In this document: positions 17,569 to 25,452 of the stretch, piece after piece
How the letters are laid out: every line of letters begins with the position of its first letter
Numbering within the stretch: the stretch's first letter is position 1
NCBI GenBank assembly: GCA_945870465.1
Contig: CAMBSS010000010.1
Span: forward strand, 1 to 46,102
DNA length: 46,102 nt
Direction: 5' to 3'
Origin: Bordetella parapertussis
Lineage (GTDB): Bacteria > Pseudomonadota > Gammaproteobacteria > Burkholderiales > SG8-41
Notes under the pieces: model-generated
Seen by the model: only the letters and a program-made list of their open reading frames with translations
The model's database searches: none
What the model was told of the DNA's origin: nothing
Translations under genes and position numbers: made by a program

Positions 17569-18546
17569 ATGAACAAGATTCGATTGCTTGGTATTGCCGG
17601 CCCGTTATGCGCCGCGCTGGCAGGCCCCGCTGCGGTATCTGCGCAGGGCTGGCCGGCCAAACCGGTGCGGGTGGTCGTCCCGTTCGGCACCGGTGGGGGC
17701 GGCACCATTCAGGCCCGCCTGATCACCGACAGCCTGCGCCAAACCATGGGAGCGACCTTCGTCATCGACAATCGTCCCGGTGCGGGCGGTCTTATCGGCG
17801 CGCAGATGGTCGCGGAGTCGCCGCCTGACGGCTATACGCTGCTGTTCACCACTTCGACGCTGGCGGTCAACACGACGCTGTTTGCCGATACGCTCAAATT
17901 CGATCCGCGGAAAGATCTCGAGCCAGTGAGCCTGGTGTCGGCCGGGCCGCTGGTGCTGTGCGTGCATCCCAGCGTTCCCGTCCGCTCGGTGAAAGAATTG
18001 ATTGCGCTCGCGAAAAAACATCCGGGCCGGCTCGCCAGCGGCGTCAACGAAATCGGCAGCACAGGACACTTGGCGGCGGAGATGCTCAATCAGCTCGGCG
18101 GGGTCGATACGACGATAGTTCCCTACAAGGGCGGCGGTCCCGCGATGCTCGGCCTGATGACCGGCGATGTGGCGCTGCTGTTTGTTGTGGCACCGGTCGC
18201 CATGGCGCAATTGCAGGCGAACCGGATTCGGGGGCTGGCCGTGACCACGCCCAAAGCGTCTCCTGCATTCCCTGATCTGCCGCCGATCAACACTTTCATT
18301 CCCGGTCTTGAGGTGGATGTGTGGTACGCAATTTTCTTCCCCCGCGGCACGCCGCCGGAGATCGTGAACAGAATGAGCGCTGAAACGAAAAAGGTGTTGC
18401 AGACTGAATCAGCCGTGCAGACTTTTTACCAGCGCGAAGGCATGGACGCGATCGGCAGCACTCCCGAGGCGCTGCGCGCGCATCTCGACAGCGAGATCGT
18501 CAAGTACGCGAAGGTGATCAAGCAGGGCAACATCAAGGTGCAGTAG
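17569..18546 (+). CDS. Bug/TctC-family periplasmic solute-binding protein
   Basis: This 325 aa protein has a clear signal peptide (LLGIAGPLCAALAGPAAVSAQG) followed by WPAKPVRVVVPFGTGGGG, VIDNRPGAGGLIGAQ, PPDGYTLL and VPYKGGGPA. I chose the ATG at 17569, preceded by GGAGGGGGCG and starting the signal peptide. The same frame remains open for over 700 bases upstream, but that part overlaps the CoA-transferase and has no family similarity. It is the fourth Bug protein in the window and directly follows a CoA-transferase. Confidence 0.92.
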   Translation: MNKIRLLGIAGPLCAALAGPAAVSAQGWPAKPVRVVVPFGTGGGGTIQARLITDSLRQTMGATFVIDNRPGAGGLIGAQMVAESPPDGYTLLFTTSTLAVNTTLFADTLKFDPRKDLEPVSLVSAGPLVLCVHPSVPVRSVKELIALAKKHPGRLASGVNEIGSTGHLAAEMLNQLGGVDTTIVPYKGGGPAMLGLMTGDVALLFVVAPVAMAQLQANRIRGLAVTTPKASPAFPDLPPINTFIPGLEVDVWYAIFFPRGTPPEIVNRMSAETKKVLQTESAVQTFYQREGMDAIGSTPEALRAHLDSEIVKYAKVIKQGNIKVQ

Positions 18547-18604
18547 GGCCGGTGATGACTATGCGCAAGAAAAACCCGCTCCGTAACAATCGAGAACTGC
18601 AACG

Positions 18605-19009
18605 GTGAATTTGCCGCCGCCGGCAGTCAATGCGGATTCCCGCGAGTTCTGGGAGGCCGCGCGCGCGAGCCGCTTGCTTATCAAGCGGTGCGACGCCTGC
18701 GCGAAGGTATTTTTTCCGCCGAGTTATCTGTGTCCGCGTTGCTGGTCCGACAAAACCTCGTGGCTCGACAGCGCGGGCAAAGGCACGGTCTACAGCTATA
18801 CCATCATGGCGCGCGCGCCGGCTCCGGAGTTCGCTGCGCGCGTTCCGTACGTCGTCGCGCTGATCGATCTGGCGGAGGGCCCGCGCGTGATGGCGAACAT
18901 CGTCGGCCCGCACGCGCTGGAAACGGCGGTCGGCGAGCAGGTCGCCGTATGTTTCGAAGATCGCAGCGACGGCTGGAAAGTGCCGCAGTTTCAAAGAGCC
19001 GTTGCATGA
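18605..19009 (+). CDS. DUF35 zinc-ribbon/OB-fold protein (thiolase partner)
   Basis: This 134 aa protein has an N-terminal rubredoxin-like zinc ribbon (Cys29, Cys32, Cys43, Cys46) and a C-terminal OB-fold (YSYTIMARAP onward). DUF35 proteins are small partners of thiolase-like enzymes; in steroid degradation the DUF35 domain of ChsH2 binds the Ltp2 aldolase. The start is GTG with AACTGCAACG upstream, and the zinc ribbon is then complete. Its TGA overlaps the next ATG (ATGA), so expression is coupled to the thiolase-like gene, as expected for a complex. Confidence 0.9.
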   Translation: MNLPPPAVNADSREFWEAARASRLLIKRCDACAKVFFPPSYLCPRCWSDKTSWLDSAGKGTVYSYTIMARAPAPEFAARVPYVVALIDLAEGPRVMANIVGPHALETAVGEQVAVCFEDRSDGWKVPQFQRAVA

Positions 19010-20199
19010 GCGCCGGGCCGGGTTCCGAATTGCCGCTGCGCAATCGGACTGCAATAGCCGGTATCGGCGAATCGGACATCGGCAAGCTGCCGCATATGTC
19101 CGGCCTGGCGCTGACGGCACAGGCCGCCAAGCGGGCGCTCGACGATGCCGGGCTTGCAGTCGGAGATATCGACGGCTTGCTGACCGCTTACACGCTGACC
19201 GAACCGTTCGTAATGCTGGGCGCGGTGTTATGCGAGTACATGGGCCTGAAGCCGCGGTTGTGCGCGTCGATGGTAGCGGGCGGCGCAACGCCCGCAATCC
19301 TGCTTGGGCACGCGGCGGCGGCCATCGTCACGGGGCGCGCGAACTGCGTGCTCGTGTGCACCGGCGAGAACCGCGCGAGCGGCGTGTCGAGGGACACTGC
19401 GGTGTCAGCTCTCGCGTCCTCGTTCGGCCATCCGTATTTCGAGTATCCGTACGGCAATTCCATTCCCGGCAGCTACGCGATGATCGCGCGCCGCTACATG
19501 CACGAATATGGCCTGACTCGCGAGCAGCTCGCACAAGTGCCGGTGGTTACGCGCCAGCACGCGGCGCTACATCCGAATTCGCATATGAAGGCGCCCATCA
19601 CGGTCGAAGACGTGATCGCATCCAAGCCGATCGCATCGCCGCTGAATCTGCTCGACTGCTGTTTGATCTCGGATGCGGCGGGGGCTTGCATAGTGACTTC
19701 GGCCGCGCGCGCACGCGACCTGGCGAAGCCGCCGGTGTACTTGCTGGGCATAGGCGAACGGCATACCCATGAGTACATAGTGAGCGCCGAGAGCCTGGTG
19801 CGGTTCGGCGTCACCGAATCCGGGCAGGATGCTTATCGCATGGCAGGACTCGGGCCGGACGACATCGATATCGCGCAGCTCTATGATTGTTTTTCCATCG
19901 TGCCTATTCTCGAACTCGAAGAACTCGGTTTTTGCAAAACAGGCGAGGGCGGGGAGTTCTACGCGGCGGGCCATGCTGCATTGACTGGGCAGCTTCCGGT
20001 TAATACTCACGGCGGAATGCTGTCACACGCGCACGCCGGTGCGACCGGAGGCATGCTCGGCATCATCGAGGCAGTGGCGCAGTTGAGAGGTGATTGCGGC
20101 GAGCGGCAGGCCGCGCGTGCCGACACTGCGCTCGTGCATAATGAAGGCGGCATCCTGTCATCGCATTGCACGGCCATACTGGGCCGCGAACCGCGGTAA
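19006..20199 (+). CDS. Thiolase-fold protein lacking the nucleophilic Cys (Ltp2-like)
   Basis: This 397 aa protein has the thiolase fold of the SCP2/lipid-transfer branch: IAGIGESD at the start, DDAGL, GILSSHCTAILGR at the end and NTHGGMLSHAHAG near 333-345. The position of the nucleophilic cysteine reads AGGATP (about residues 91-96), and the usual histidine of HDCF is Tyr293 in QLYDCF. Both changes are typical of thiolase-like aldolases such as Ltp2, which cleave tertiary beta-hydroxyacyl-CoAs. With the coupled DUF35 gene before it and a MaoC hydratase after it, a hydratase-aldolase pair is likely (inference). An upstream in-frame extension to 18688 is rejected. Confidence 0.85.
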   Translation: MSAGPGSELPLRNRTAIAGIGESDIGKLPHMSGLALTAQAAKRALDDAGLAVGDIDGLLTAYTLTEPFVMLGAVLCEYMGLKPRLCASMVAGGATPAILLGHAAAAIVTGRANCVLVCTGENRASGVSRDTAVSALASSFGHPYFEYPYGNSIPGSYAMIARRYMHEYGLTREQLAQVPVVTRQHAALHPNSHMKAPITVEDVIASKPIASPLNLLDCCLISDAAGACIVTSAARARDLAKPPVYLLGIGERHTHEYIVSAESLVRFGVTESGQDAYRMAGLGPDDIDIAQLYDCFSIVPILELEELGFCKTGEGGEFYAAGHAALTGQLPVNTHGGMLSHAHAGATGGMLGIIEAVAQLRGDCGERQAARADTALVHNEGGILSSHCTAILGREPR

Positions 20200-20219
20200 A
20201 AAATTCAAAGGGGATCTGC

Positions 20220-20687
20220 ATGGAACCAGTGCGACGCGGCCTGTTTTTCGAGGATTTCGAGCTTGGGCGCGAATTTCGCACGCCCGCGCGCACGGTGACC
20301 TCGGCGGACATCGTCAACTTCGCGTGCCTGTCCGGTGACTTCAACGAGGTGCACACGAATTGGGAGTACTGCAAGACGACGCCATTCGGCGAGCCAATCG
20401 CGCACGGCCCGCTGGTCTACGCGATTGCCGGCGGCCTGCAGTATGCGAGCGGCATCAACGAAGGCACCATGCTTGCGCTGCTGCAAATCGACAAGTGGCG
20501 GCTGCTGGTCCCGGTGAAGCATGGCGACACCATCCACATGGTGTCGAAGGTGATCGGCAAGAAGGAAACCAGCAAGCCCGATCGCGGGGTGATCACGTTT
20601 GAACGCAAGGTCATCAATCAGGGCGGCGTTGCAGTGCAGGAACTGGAAGCCTCGCTCATGTACCGGCGCCGCCCGGCTGCCGCCTAA
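20220..20687 (+). CDS. MaoC-like (R)-enoyl-CoA hydratase
   Basis: This 155 aa hot-dog-fold protein carries the hydratase-2 motif LSGDFNEVH with catalytic Asp40 and His45 (Glu replaces the usual Pro between Asn and Val). Length is normal for a single-domain MaoC protein. AAGGGGAT precedes the ATG. It follows the thiolase-like gene by 20 bases and probably adds water to the enoyl-CoA whose product that enzyme cleaves. Its last four bases overlap the end of the convergent MmgE/PrpD gene. Confidence 0.9.
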   Translation: MEPVRRGLFFEDFELGREFRTPARTVTSADIVNFACLSGDFNEVHTNWEYCKTTPFGEPIAHGPLVYAIAGGLQYASGINEGTMLALLQIDKWRLLVPVKHGDTIHMVSKVIGKKETSKPDRGVITFERKVINQGGVAVQELEASLMYRRRPAAA

Positions 20688-22057
20688 GTGGTGCTGTAGA
20701 GTTTGCGCAGTACCCGCACGTCGGCGATTTTATCGAAGTTCCATAAGGCGTCGAGCAACGCCGCGCTGCGTTTTTTGCCGAGGATGGGGTCGAGCAGGTC
20801 GAGCGCTTTCTCGTTTTCCTCGGCGGGTGTCAGCGGATTTTCGAAACTGCCTTTGGACGCCATCGTCTGATGGTGTAAAACGCGGCCGTCCTTGAGATGC
20901 ACTTCCATCACGCAGCGCCAGCGGCGTTGCGCATCCGTCAGCGCAGGGTCGCCGATGGCTTCAATGCGTTTGCGCACCGCCAGCACCTTCGGGTCCTGCA
21001 TGCGGCGGAAACTGTGCGACGATTTGAAGGTGACGTTGCCGTCGATCAGCATGATCGCGAGCAGGTGCTGCACGGATATGTCCGGTGAGGCGCGGTTGTT
21101 GACGATTTCGAGTTCCTTGTCGGGCATGCGCGCGATGATCTTTTCGACGTCGGCCGCTTTGATGCCGTGCTGCAGGATGAGATCGCGCAAGACGTGCATT
21201 GGCCCCTGGATGGGGCCGCCGACGGGCCAGCGCTTGATGCCGGCACGCATGATCTCGTAGTGTTTGCCGAGACCGCGCACCATTTCATTGCGGTCGATTT
21301 CTTCCGGCGCGAAGGTAAAGAAAAAATCGCGCTCGCCCGAAAAAATATCTTCGACGCCGGTCCAGCCGTGTTTCACCATCAGTGCCGCCTGCGTGCCGTT
21401 GTGCGCGGGCATGCCGCCCATCGCGTAGGCTTTTTCGATGTGCTCCGGGTCGCGGAACATGGTGTAGAGGCCGGCGGTCTGCTGGCCTGCGTACGAGAGC
21501 ATGTAGCGCACTTGCCGCGCATTGAGTTTGAGCAGCACCGCTGCAGTGGCGCCGGCGCCGAACACCTGGCCGGTGGCGGCGGCATGATGGCCGGAGCGCA
21601 GGTAAGGCATGGGTTTCAACGTGAGCAGCATGCGCGAGCAGATGTCGTAGCCGAGTACGATGGCGCGTAACAGCGCTTTGCCGCCAAGCCGGTTTTGCTC
21701 GCCGATGGCCATGGCCGCCGGAACCACGCTGGTGCCGGGATGGGTGAGAGAGGGCGGGTGCGTGTCGTCGGTTTCGTCGGCATGGCCGAACATGCCGTTG
21801 GCGAGCGCGGCGTTCTGCGGTGTGGTGACCATGCGCGTGCCGACGATGCCCGCCGAGGGCTTGCCGCCGAGTGTTTTGGCGTAAGCGATGGCTTTCTGGC
21901 CGGGCAGCAGGCGCGAGCCCGAGATCATCGCGGCGAAGGTGTCGACGAGATGCAGTTTCGCGCGGTCGGCGACTTCTTTGGGCAATGGATGTTTCACGGC
22001 GGATGCGATATGCGTGCTCAGCGTGAGCATCATGGGTGATACGGGATTGGATTTCAT
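20684..22057 (-). CDS. MmgE/PrpD family protein
   Basis: This is the third MmgE/PrpD protein, 457 aa, convergent with the MaoC gene. It has HADETDDTHPPS and LTHPGTS (acidic/histidine cluster), GHHAAATGQVFGA, and a lysine in EHIEKAYAMG followed by HNGTQAAL. The RETADHS motif is replaced by DISVQHLLA. It therefore belongs to a third subgroup. It faces a divergent lyase gene across a 134-base promoter region and may be regulated together with it. The substrate is presumably a hydroxylated or unsaturated polycarboxylate. Confidence 0.9.
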   Translation of the reverse strand: MKSNPVSPMMLTLSTHIASAVKHPLPKEVADRAKLHLVDTFAAMISGSRLLPGQKAIAYAKTLGGKPSAGIVGTRMVTTPQNAALANGMFGHADETDDTHPPSLTHPGTSVVPAAMAIGEQNRLGGKALLRAIVLGYDICSRMLLTLKPMPYLRSGHHAAATGQVFGAGATAAVLLKLNARQVRYMLSYAGQQTAGLYTMFRDPEHIEKAYAMGGMPAHNGTQAALMVKHGWTGVEDIFSGERDFFFTFAPEEIDRNEMVRGLGKHYEIMRAGIKRWPVGGPIQGPMHVLRDLILQHGIKAADVEKIIARMPDKELEIVNNRASPDISVQHLLAIMLIDGNVTFKSSHSFRRMQDPKVLAVRKRIEAIGDPALTDAQRRWRCVMEVHLKDGRVLHHQTMASKGSFENPLTPAEENEKALDLLDPILGKKRSAALLDALWNFDKIADVRVLRKLYSTT

Positions 22058-22129
22058 TGGTGTGGGCAGTCGTGTTGTGAATCAGCCGGAGCGGCAGACC
22101 CTCGAATCATAACCGAACTCCGCACGCGT

Positions 22130-22158
22130 TTGCGATGACCGACCCGCATCGTTATACT
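22130..22158 (+). promoter_or_regulatory. Sigma70-type promoter for the lyase operon
   Basis: TTGCGA (22130-22135) and TATACT (22153-22158) are separated by exactly 17 bases, 34 bases upstream of the chosen ATG at 22192. The position supports that start over a further upstream in-frame ATG. Confidence 0.5.
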
Positions 22159-22191
22159 GGCGCGACACAAAAATTACTCGTGGAGGATGCG

Positions 22192-23136
22192 ATGGGCAAG
22201 CAATGGAATTACAAAGGCATCATACCGGCGCTTGCGCTGCCGCTTAAGGCCGACTATTCCGTAGACGAACAGGACCTGCGCCGGCTGACGAGCTGGCTCG
22301 CGACTTTCAAAGGCATATCCGCGCTGATGACCAACGGGCACACCGGCGACGTGTTCAGCCTGACTTTGAAAGAGCGCGTTGAAGTAACGCGCATCGTTGC
22401 CGACGAACTCAAAGGCAAGCTGCCGGTCATCTCTGCGGTGACTGCCGAAGGCATACACGAAGCGATCGAACAGGCACTGATGCAAAAGGAGGCTGGCGCG
22501 ACCGGACTCGATATCATGCCGCCGCATCACTGGCTGCGCTTCGGCATGCGCCCGCAGCACGTGGTCGATTATTTCGCCGCGATCGGCGAGGCCAGCGGGC
22601 TCGATCTGGCGGTGCATGTATATCCGGCGTGGTCGAAGGCGAGTTATTCCTGCGAAGTGCTGGCTGATCTCGCGCGGCTGCCGTCGGTCAAGGTGTTCAA
22701 AGTCGGCACGCGCGAGATGAACAAGTATGCGCGCGACATCGAAGCGATCCGCAACGCAAATCCGCACGCGGCGGTACTGACCTGTCATGACGAATACCTG
22801 CTGGCGTCGATGGTGCAGGGTGTCGATGGCGGATTGCTCGGCTTTGCTTCTTTCATACCCGAGCTGATACTTGAACTGGTGAATGCGGTGCATGCGGGCG
22901 ACCTCAAGCGCGCGATGGACTGCCAGGCGCGCATCAATCCGCTGAAGGACATCGTGTATGGTATGGGCGAGCCGACTGGCGACGCGCACGCGCGCATGAA
23001 GTACGCGATGGTATTGGCGGGGCGTCTGAGTTCACCGGTGGTGCGACCGCCGACCGAGCAGCCCGACGAAGCCACGCGCAAGAAAATCGCCGACGTGCTG
23101 CGCGCTGCCGGCATGTTGCACAAGCAGGCAGCGTAA
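22192..23136 (+). CDS. Dihydrodipicolinate synthase (DapA) family aldolase/lyase
   Basis: This 314 aa TIM-barrel protein belongs to the class I aldolase family of DapA, N-acetylneuraminate lyase and keto-acid dehydratases. The Schiff-base lysine is Lys170 in KVFKVGT and the supporting tyrosine is Tyr144 in VYPAWS. TNGHTGDVFSLT replaces the usual GTTGE loop that handles the keto acid, so it is not a biosynthetic DapA. GGAGG lies five bases before the chosen ATG. It heads an operon with a Bug protein and D(-)-tartrate dehydratase, suggesting cleavage or dehydration of a hydroxy-keto acid from the same pathway. Confidence 0.88.
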   Translation: MGKQWNYKGIIPALALPLKADYSVDEQDLRRLTSWLATFKGISALMTNGHTGDVFSLTLKERVEVTRIVADELKGKLPVISAVTAEGIHEAIEQALMQKEAGATGLDIMPPHHWLRFGMRPQHVVDYFAAIGEASGLDLAVHVYPAWSKASYSCEVLADLARLPSVKVFKVGTREMNKYARDIEAIRNANPHAAVLTCHDEYLLASMVQGVDGGLLGFASFIPELILELVNAVHAGDLKRAMDCQARINPLKDIVYGMGEPTGDAHARMKYAMVLAGRLSSPVVRPPTEQPDEATRKKIADVLRAAGMLHKQAA

Positions 23137-23161
23137 GCAAGTGCAGGACCTGGGAAGCAGG

Positions 23162-24151
23162 ATGCGGGATTCGCTCGGTCGTGGCGTGCGTATTGCGTGC
23201 ATTGCCGCGGCGGTTGTCCTCGGACATGCGACGTTTGCGGTTCACGCTCAAGACTACCCGAACAAGCCCATCCGCTTCGTTGTGCCGTATGCCCCGGGTG
23301 GCGCATCCGACGTGACTGCGCGACTGCTCGGACAGAAGATGACGGAAGCTTGGGGGCAAACGGTGGCGGTCGACAATCGCGCCGGTGCCAACGGCATCGT
23401 GGCGCTGGAGTTCGTTGCGAAGTCGCCGGCCGATGGTTACACCATCCTGATGGCGAACCTCGGACCGAACGCAATCAATCCGGCGGTCTACAGCAAATTG
23501 CCGTACGACCCGGTCAAGGACTTTGCCGCGGTGACGCTGACGACGCTGGTGCCGAATATACTGGTGGTGAATCCCTATCTGCCGGCACGGACGCTGAAGG
23601 AGATCTTCGCGCTGGCCAAGGCAAAACCCGATCAGCTTAGCTATGGCACGGGCGGCCATGGTTCGTCCAACCACCTGTCGATGGAGCTGATGAAGTCCAT
23701 GACCGGCATACGGATCACGCATGTGCCGTACAAGGGCGACGTGCCGGCAATGACCGACGCAATGGCGGGGCAAATCGCGATGAGCGTGCCGACGGTCGTC
23801 GCAGCGACGCCTTATGTGAAGTCAGGCAAGTTGCGCGCGATCGCAGTCACCAGCAAGTCCCGCGTGCGCTCGCTGCCTGACGTGCCGACGGTTGCGGAAG
23901 CGGCAGTGCCTGGTTTCGAGTCGGTGTCGTGGGGTGGCGTCATGGCGCCGGGCGGCACACCTGCTGCCGTAGTCAACAGATTGAACGCCGAAATCGTGCG
24001 TATCCTGAAGCTGCCCGATATGCAGGAGCGCCTGCAGGCGTTGGGCGCCGACGTGGTCGGCAGTACACCCGCCGAGTTCGCTGCCTATCTGGATGCGGAA
24101 ATCGCACGCTGGAGCAAAGTCGCCAAGGCGGCGAGCGTAAAACTGGACTAG
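23162..24151 (+). CDS. Bug/TctC-family periplasmic solute-binding protein
   Basis: This 329 aa protein has a basic N-terminus, a hydrophobic signal core (IACIAAAVVLGHATFAVHAQ), then YPNKPIRFVVPYAPGG, VAVDNRAGANGIVALE, PADGYTIL and VPYKGDVPA. A GTG at 23141 in the same frame is possible; I prefer the ATG because the signal peptide is then of normal length. It lies between the DapA-family lyase and the tartrate dehydratase, so tartrate or a related hydroxy-dicarboxylate is a reasonable ligand guess. The GP of the usual VPYKGxGPA motif is changed to DVPA. Confidence 0.92.
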   Translation: MRDSLGRGVRIACIAAAVVLGHATFAVHAQDYPNKPIRFVVPYAPGGASDVTARLLGQKMTEAWGQTVAVDNRAGANGIVALEFVAKSPADGYTILMANLGPNAINPAVYSKLPYDPVKDFAAVTLTTLVPNILVVNPYLPARTLKEIFALAKAKPDQLSYGTGGHGSSNHLSMELMKSMTGIRITHVPYKGDVPAMTDAMAGQIAMSVPTVVAATPYVKSGKLRAIAVTSKSRVRSLPDVPTVAEAAVPGFESVSWGGVMAPGGTPAAVVNRLNAEIVRILKLPDMQERLQALGADVVGSTPAEFAAYLDAEIARWSKVAKAASVKLD

Positions 24152-24156
24152 AAAGC

Positions 24157-24223
24157 AGGATTCTGGATTCAGGATTTAGGCTTCAGTAGAACCGCCTAAA
24201 TCCAAGCCCGAATCCAGAATCCT
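24157..24223. repeat. Palindromic intergenic repeat with GGATTCT tandem arms
   Basis: Fourteen bases (AGGATTCTGGATTC, 24157-24170) pair perfectly with 24210-24223, and TTTAGGC (24175-24181) pairs with GCCTAAA (24194-24200). The left arm reads as GGATTCT/GGATTCA/GGATTTA, a period of seven. The element ends three bases before the ATG of the tartrate dehydratase gene. A hairpin in the mRNA would hide the start region. Confidence 0.8.
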
Positions 24224-24226
24224 TCC

Positions 24227-25393
24227 ATGAAAATCACTGCCATACACGAAACCATTGCGCCGATCAGTTCGGACATCCGCAATGCCTATATCGATTTCAG
24301 CAAAATGACGGCCAGCGTCGTCGCCGTCGTCACCGACGTCAAGCGCAACGGCAAACGCGTTGTCGGCTACGGATTTAATTCCAATGGGCGCTACGCGCAA
24401 AGCGGGCTGCTGCGCGAGCGTTTTATTCCGCGCATCATGGGCGCCGATCCGAAGTCGCTGCTCAACGACGCGGGCGACAATCTCGACCCGCACCGGATCT
24501 GGGCGTGTGCGATGTCGAACGAGAAGCCCGGCGGTCACGGCGAGCGCTCGGTGGCGGTGGGCGTGCTTGACATGGCGGTGTGGGACGCCGTGGCGAAAAT
24601 CGAGGGTAAGCCGCTATACAGGGTGCTCGGCGAGCGCTATCGTGGCGGTACGGTAGACGACAAGGTGTTTGTCTACGCTGCCGGCGGTTATTACTATCCC
24701 GGCAAGAACGTCACGGCGTTGCAGGACGAGATGAAGAAGTATCTCGACCTCGGCTACTCGGTGGTCAAGATCAAGATCGGCGGCGAATCTCTGGCCAACG
24801 ACATCAAGCGCATCGAAGCGGTGATCAAGGTCGTCGGCTCGGGCAAGAACCTGGCGGTAGACGCGAACGGACGTTTCGATCTCAAAACCGCGATCGAGTA
24901 TGCGCGCGCGCTGAAACCTTATGGCCTGTTCTGGTACGAAGAGGCAGGCGATCCGCTCGACTACGCCTTGCAGGCCGAGCTTGCCAACCATTACGACGGC
25001 CCGATGGCGACCGGTGAAAACCTGTTCTCGACGCTCGATGCGCGCAATCTGATCCGCCACGGCGGCATGCGCCCCGACCGTGACTGGCTGCAGTTCGATT
25101 GCGCGCTTTCCTACGGGCTGGTTGAATACCTGCGCACCGTTGAAATGCTGAAACAACACGCATGGTCGCCGCGGCGCTGCGTTCCCCACGGCGGGCACCA
25201 GATGTCGCTCAATATCGCCGCCGGACTTGGTCTCGGCGGCAACGAATCCTATCCTGATGTATTCCAGCCGTTCGGCGGTTTTGCCGACAACGTGCCGGTC
25301 GAGAACAGTTACGTGAAAATGCCGGACGTGCCCGGCGTGGGTTTCGAGGCGAAGACCAGGCTGTATGCGGCCATGAAGAATCTCGCCGCTTAA
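24227..25393 (+). CDS. tarD: D(-)-tartrate dehydratase (enolase superfamily)
   Basis: This 388 aa protein closely follows the Bradyrhizobium D(-)-tartrate dehydratase as I remember it, including the IRNAYIDFSKMT and NEKPGGHGERSVAVG blocks. Catalytic groups of the mandelate-racemase type are present: KIK with Lys181 and Lys183, metal ligands Asp212, Glu238 and Glu264, and His321 in CVPHGGHQM. The reaction is dehydration of D-tartrate to oxaloacetate in the cytosol. No Shine-Dalgarno sequence is visible because a palindromic repeat abuts the ATG. The Bug protein and DapA-family lyase upstream complete a likely hydroxy-diacid operon. Confidence 0.88.
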   Translation: MKITAIHETIAPISSDIRNAYIDFSKMTASVVAVVTDVKRNGKRVVGYGFNSNGRYAQSGLLRERFIPRIMGADPKSLLNDAGDNLDPHRIWACAMSNEKPGGHGERSVAVGVLDMAVWDAVAKIEGKPLYRVLGERYRGGTVDDKVFVYAAGGYYYPGKNVTALQDEMKKYLDLGYSVVKIKIGGESLANDIKRIEAVIKVVGSGKNLAVDANGRFDLKTAIEYARALKPYGLFWYEEAGDPLDYALQAELANHYDGPMATGENLFSTLDARNLIRHGGMRPDRDWLQFDCALSYGLVEYLRTVEMLKQHAWSPRRCVPHGGHQMSLNIAAGLGLGGNESYPDVFQPFGGFADNVPVENSYVKMPDVPGVGFEAKTRLYAAMKNLAA

Positions 25394-25452
25394 TTGCACG
25401 CAAGACGCCGGGCGAAAAACGCGAGACAGAAATTCATTCCACAGGATATTTG

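Noticed and set aside
22192..23136. Lysine-biosynthetic DapA
   Set aside because: The keto-acid binding loop is changed and the neighbours are catabolic.
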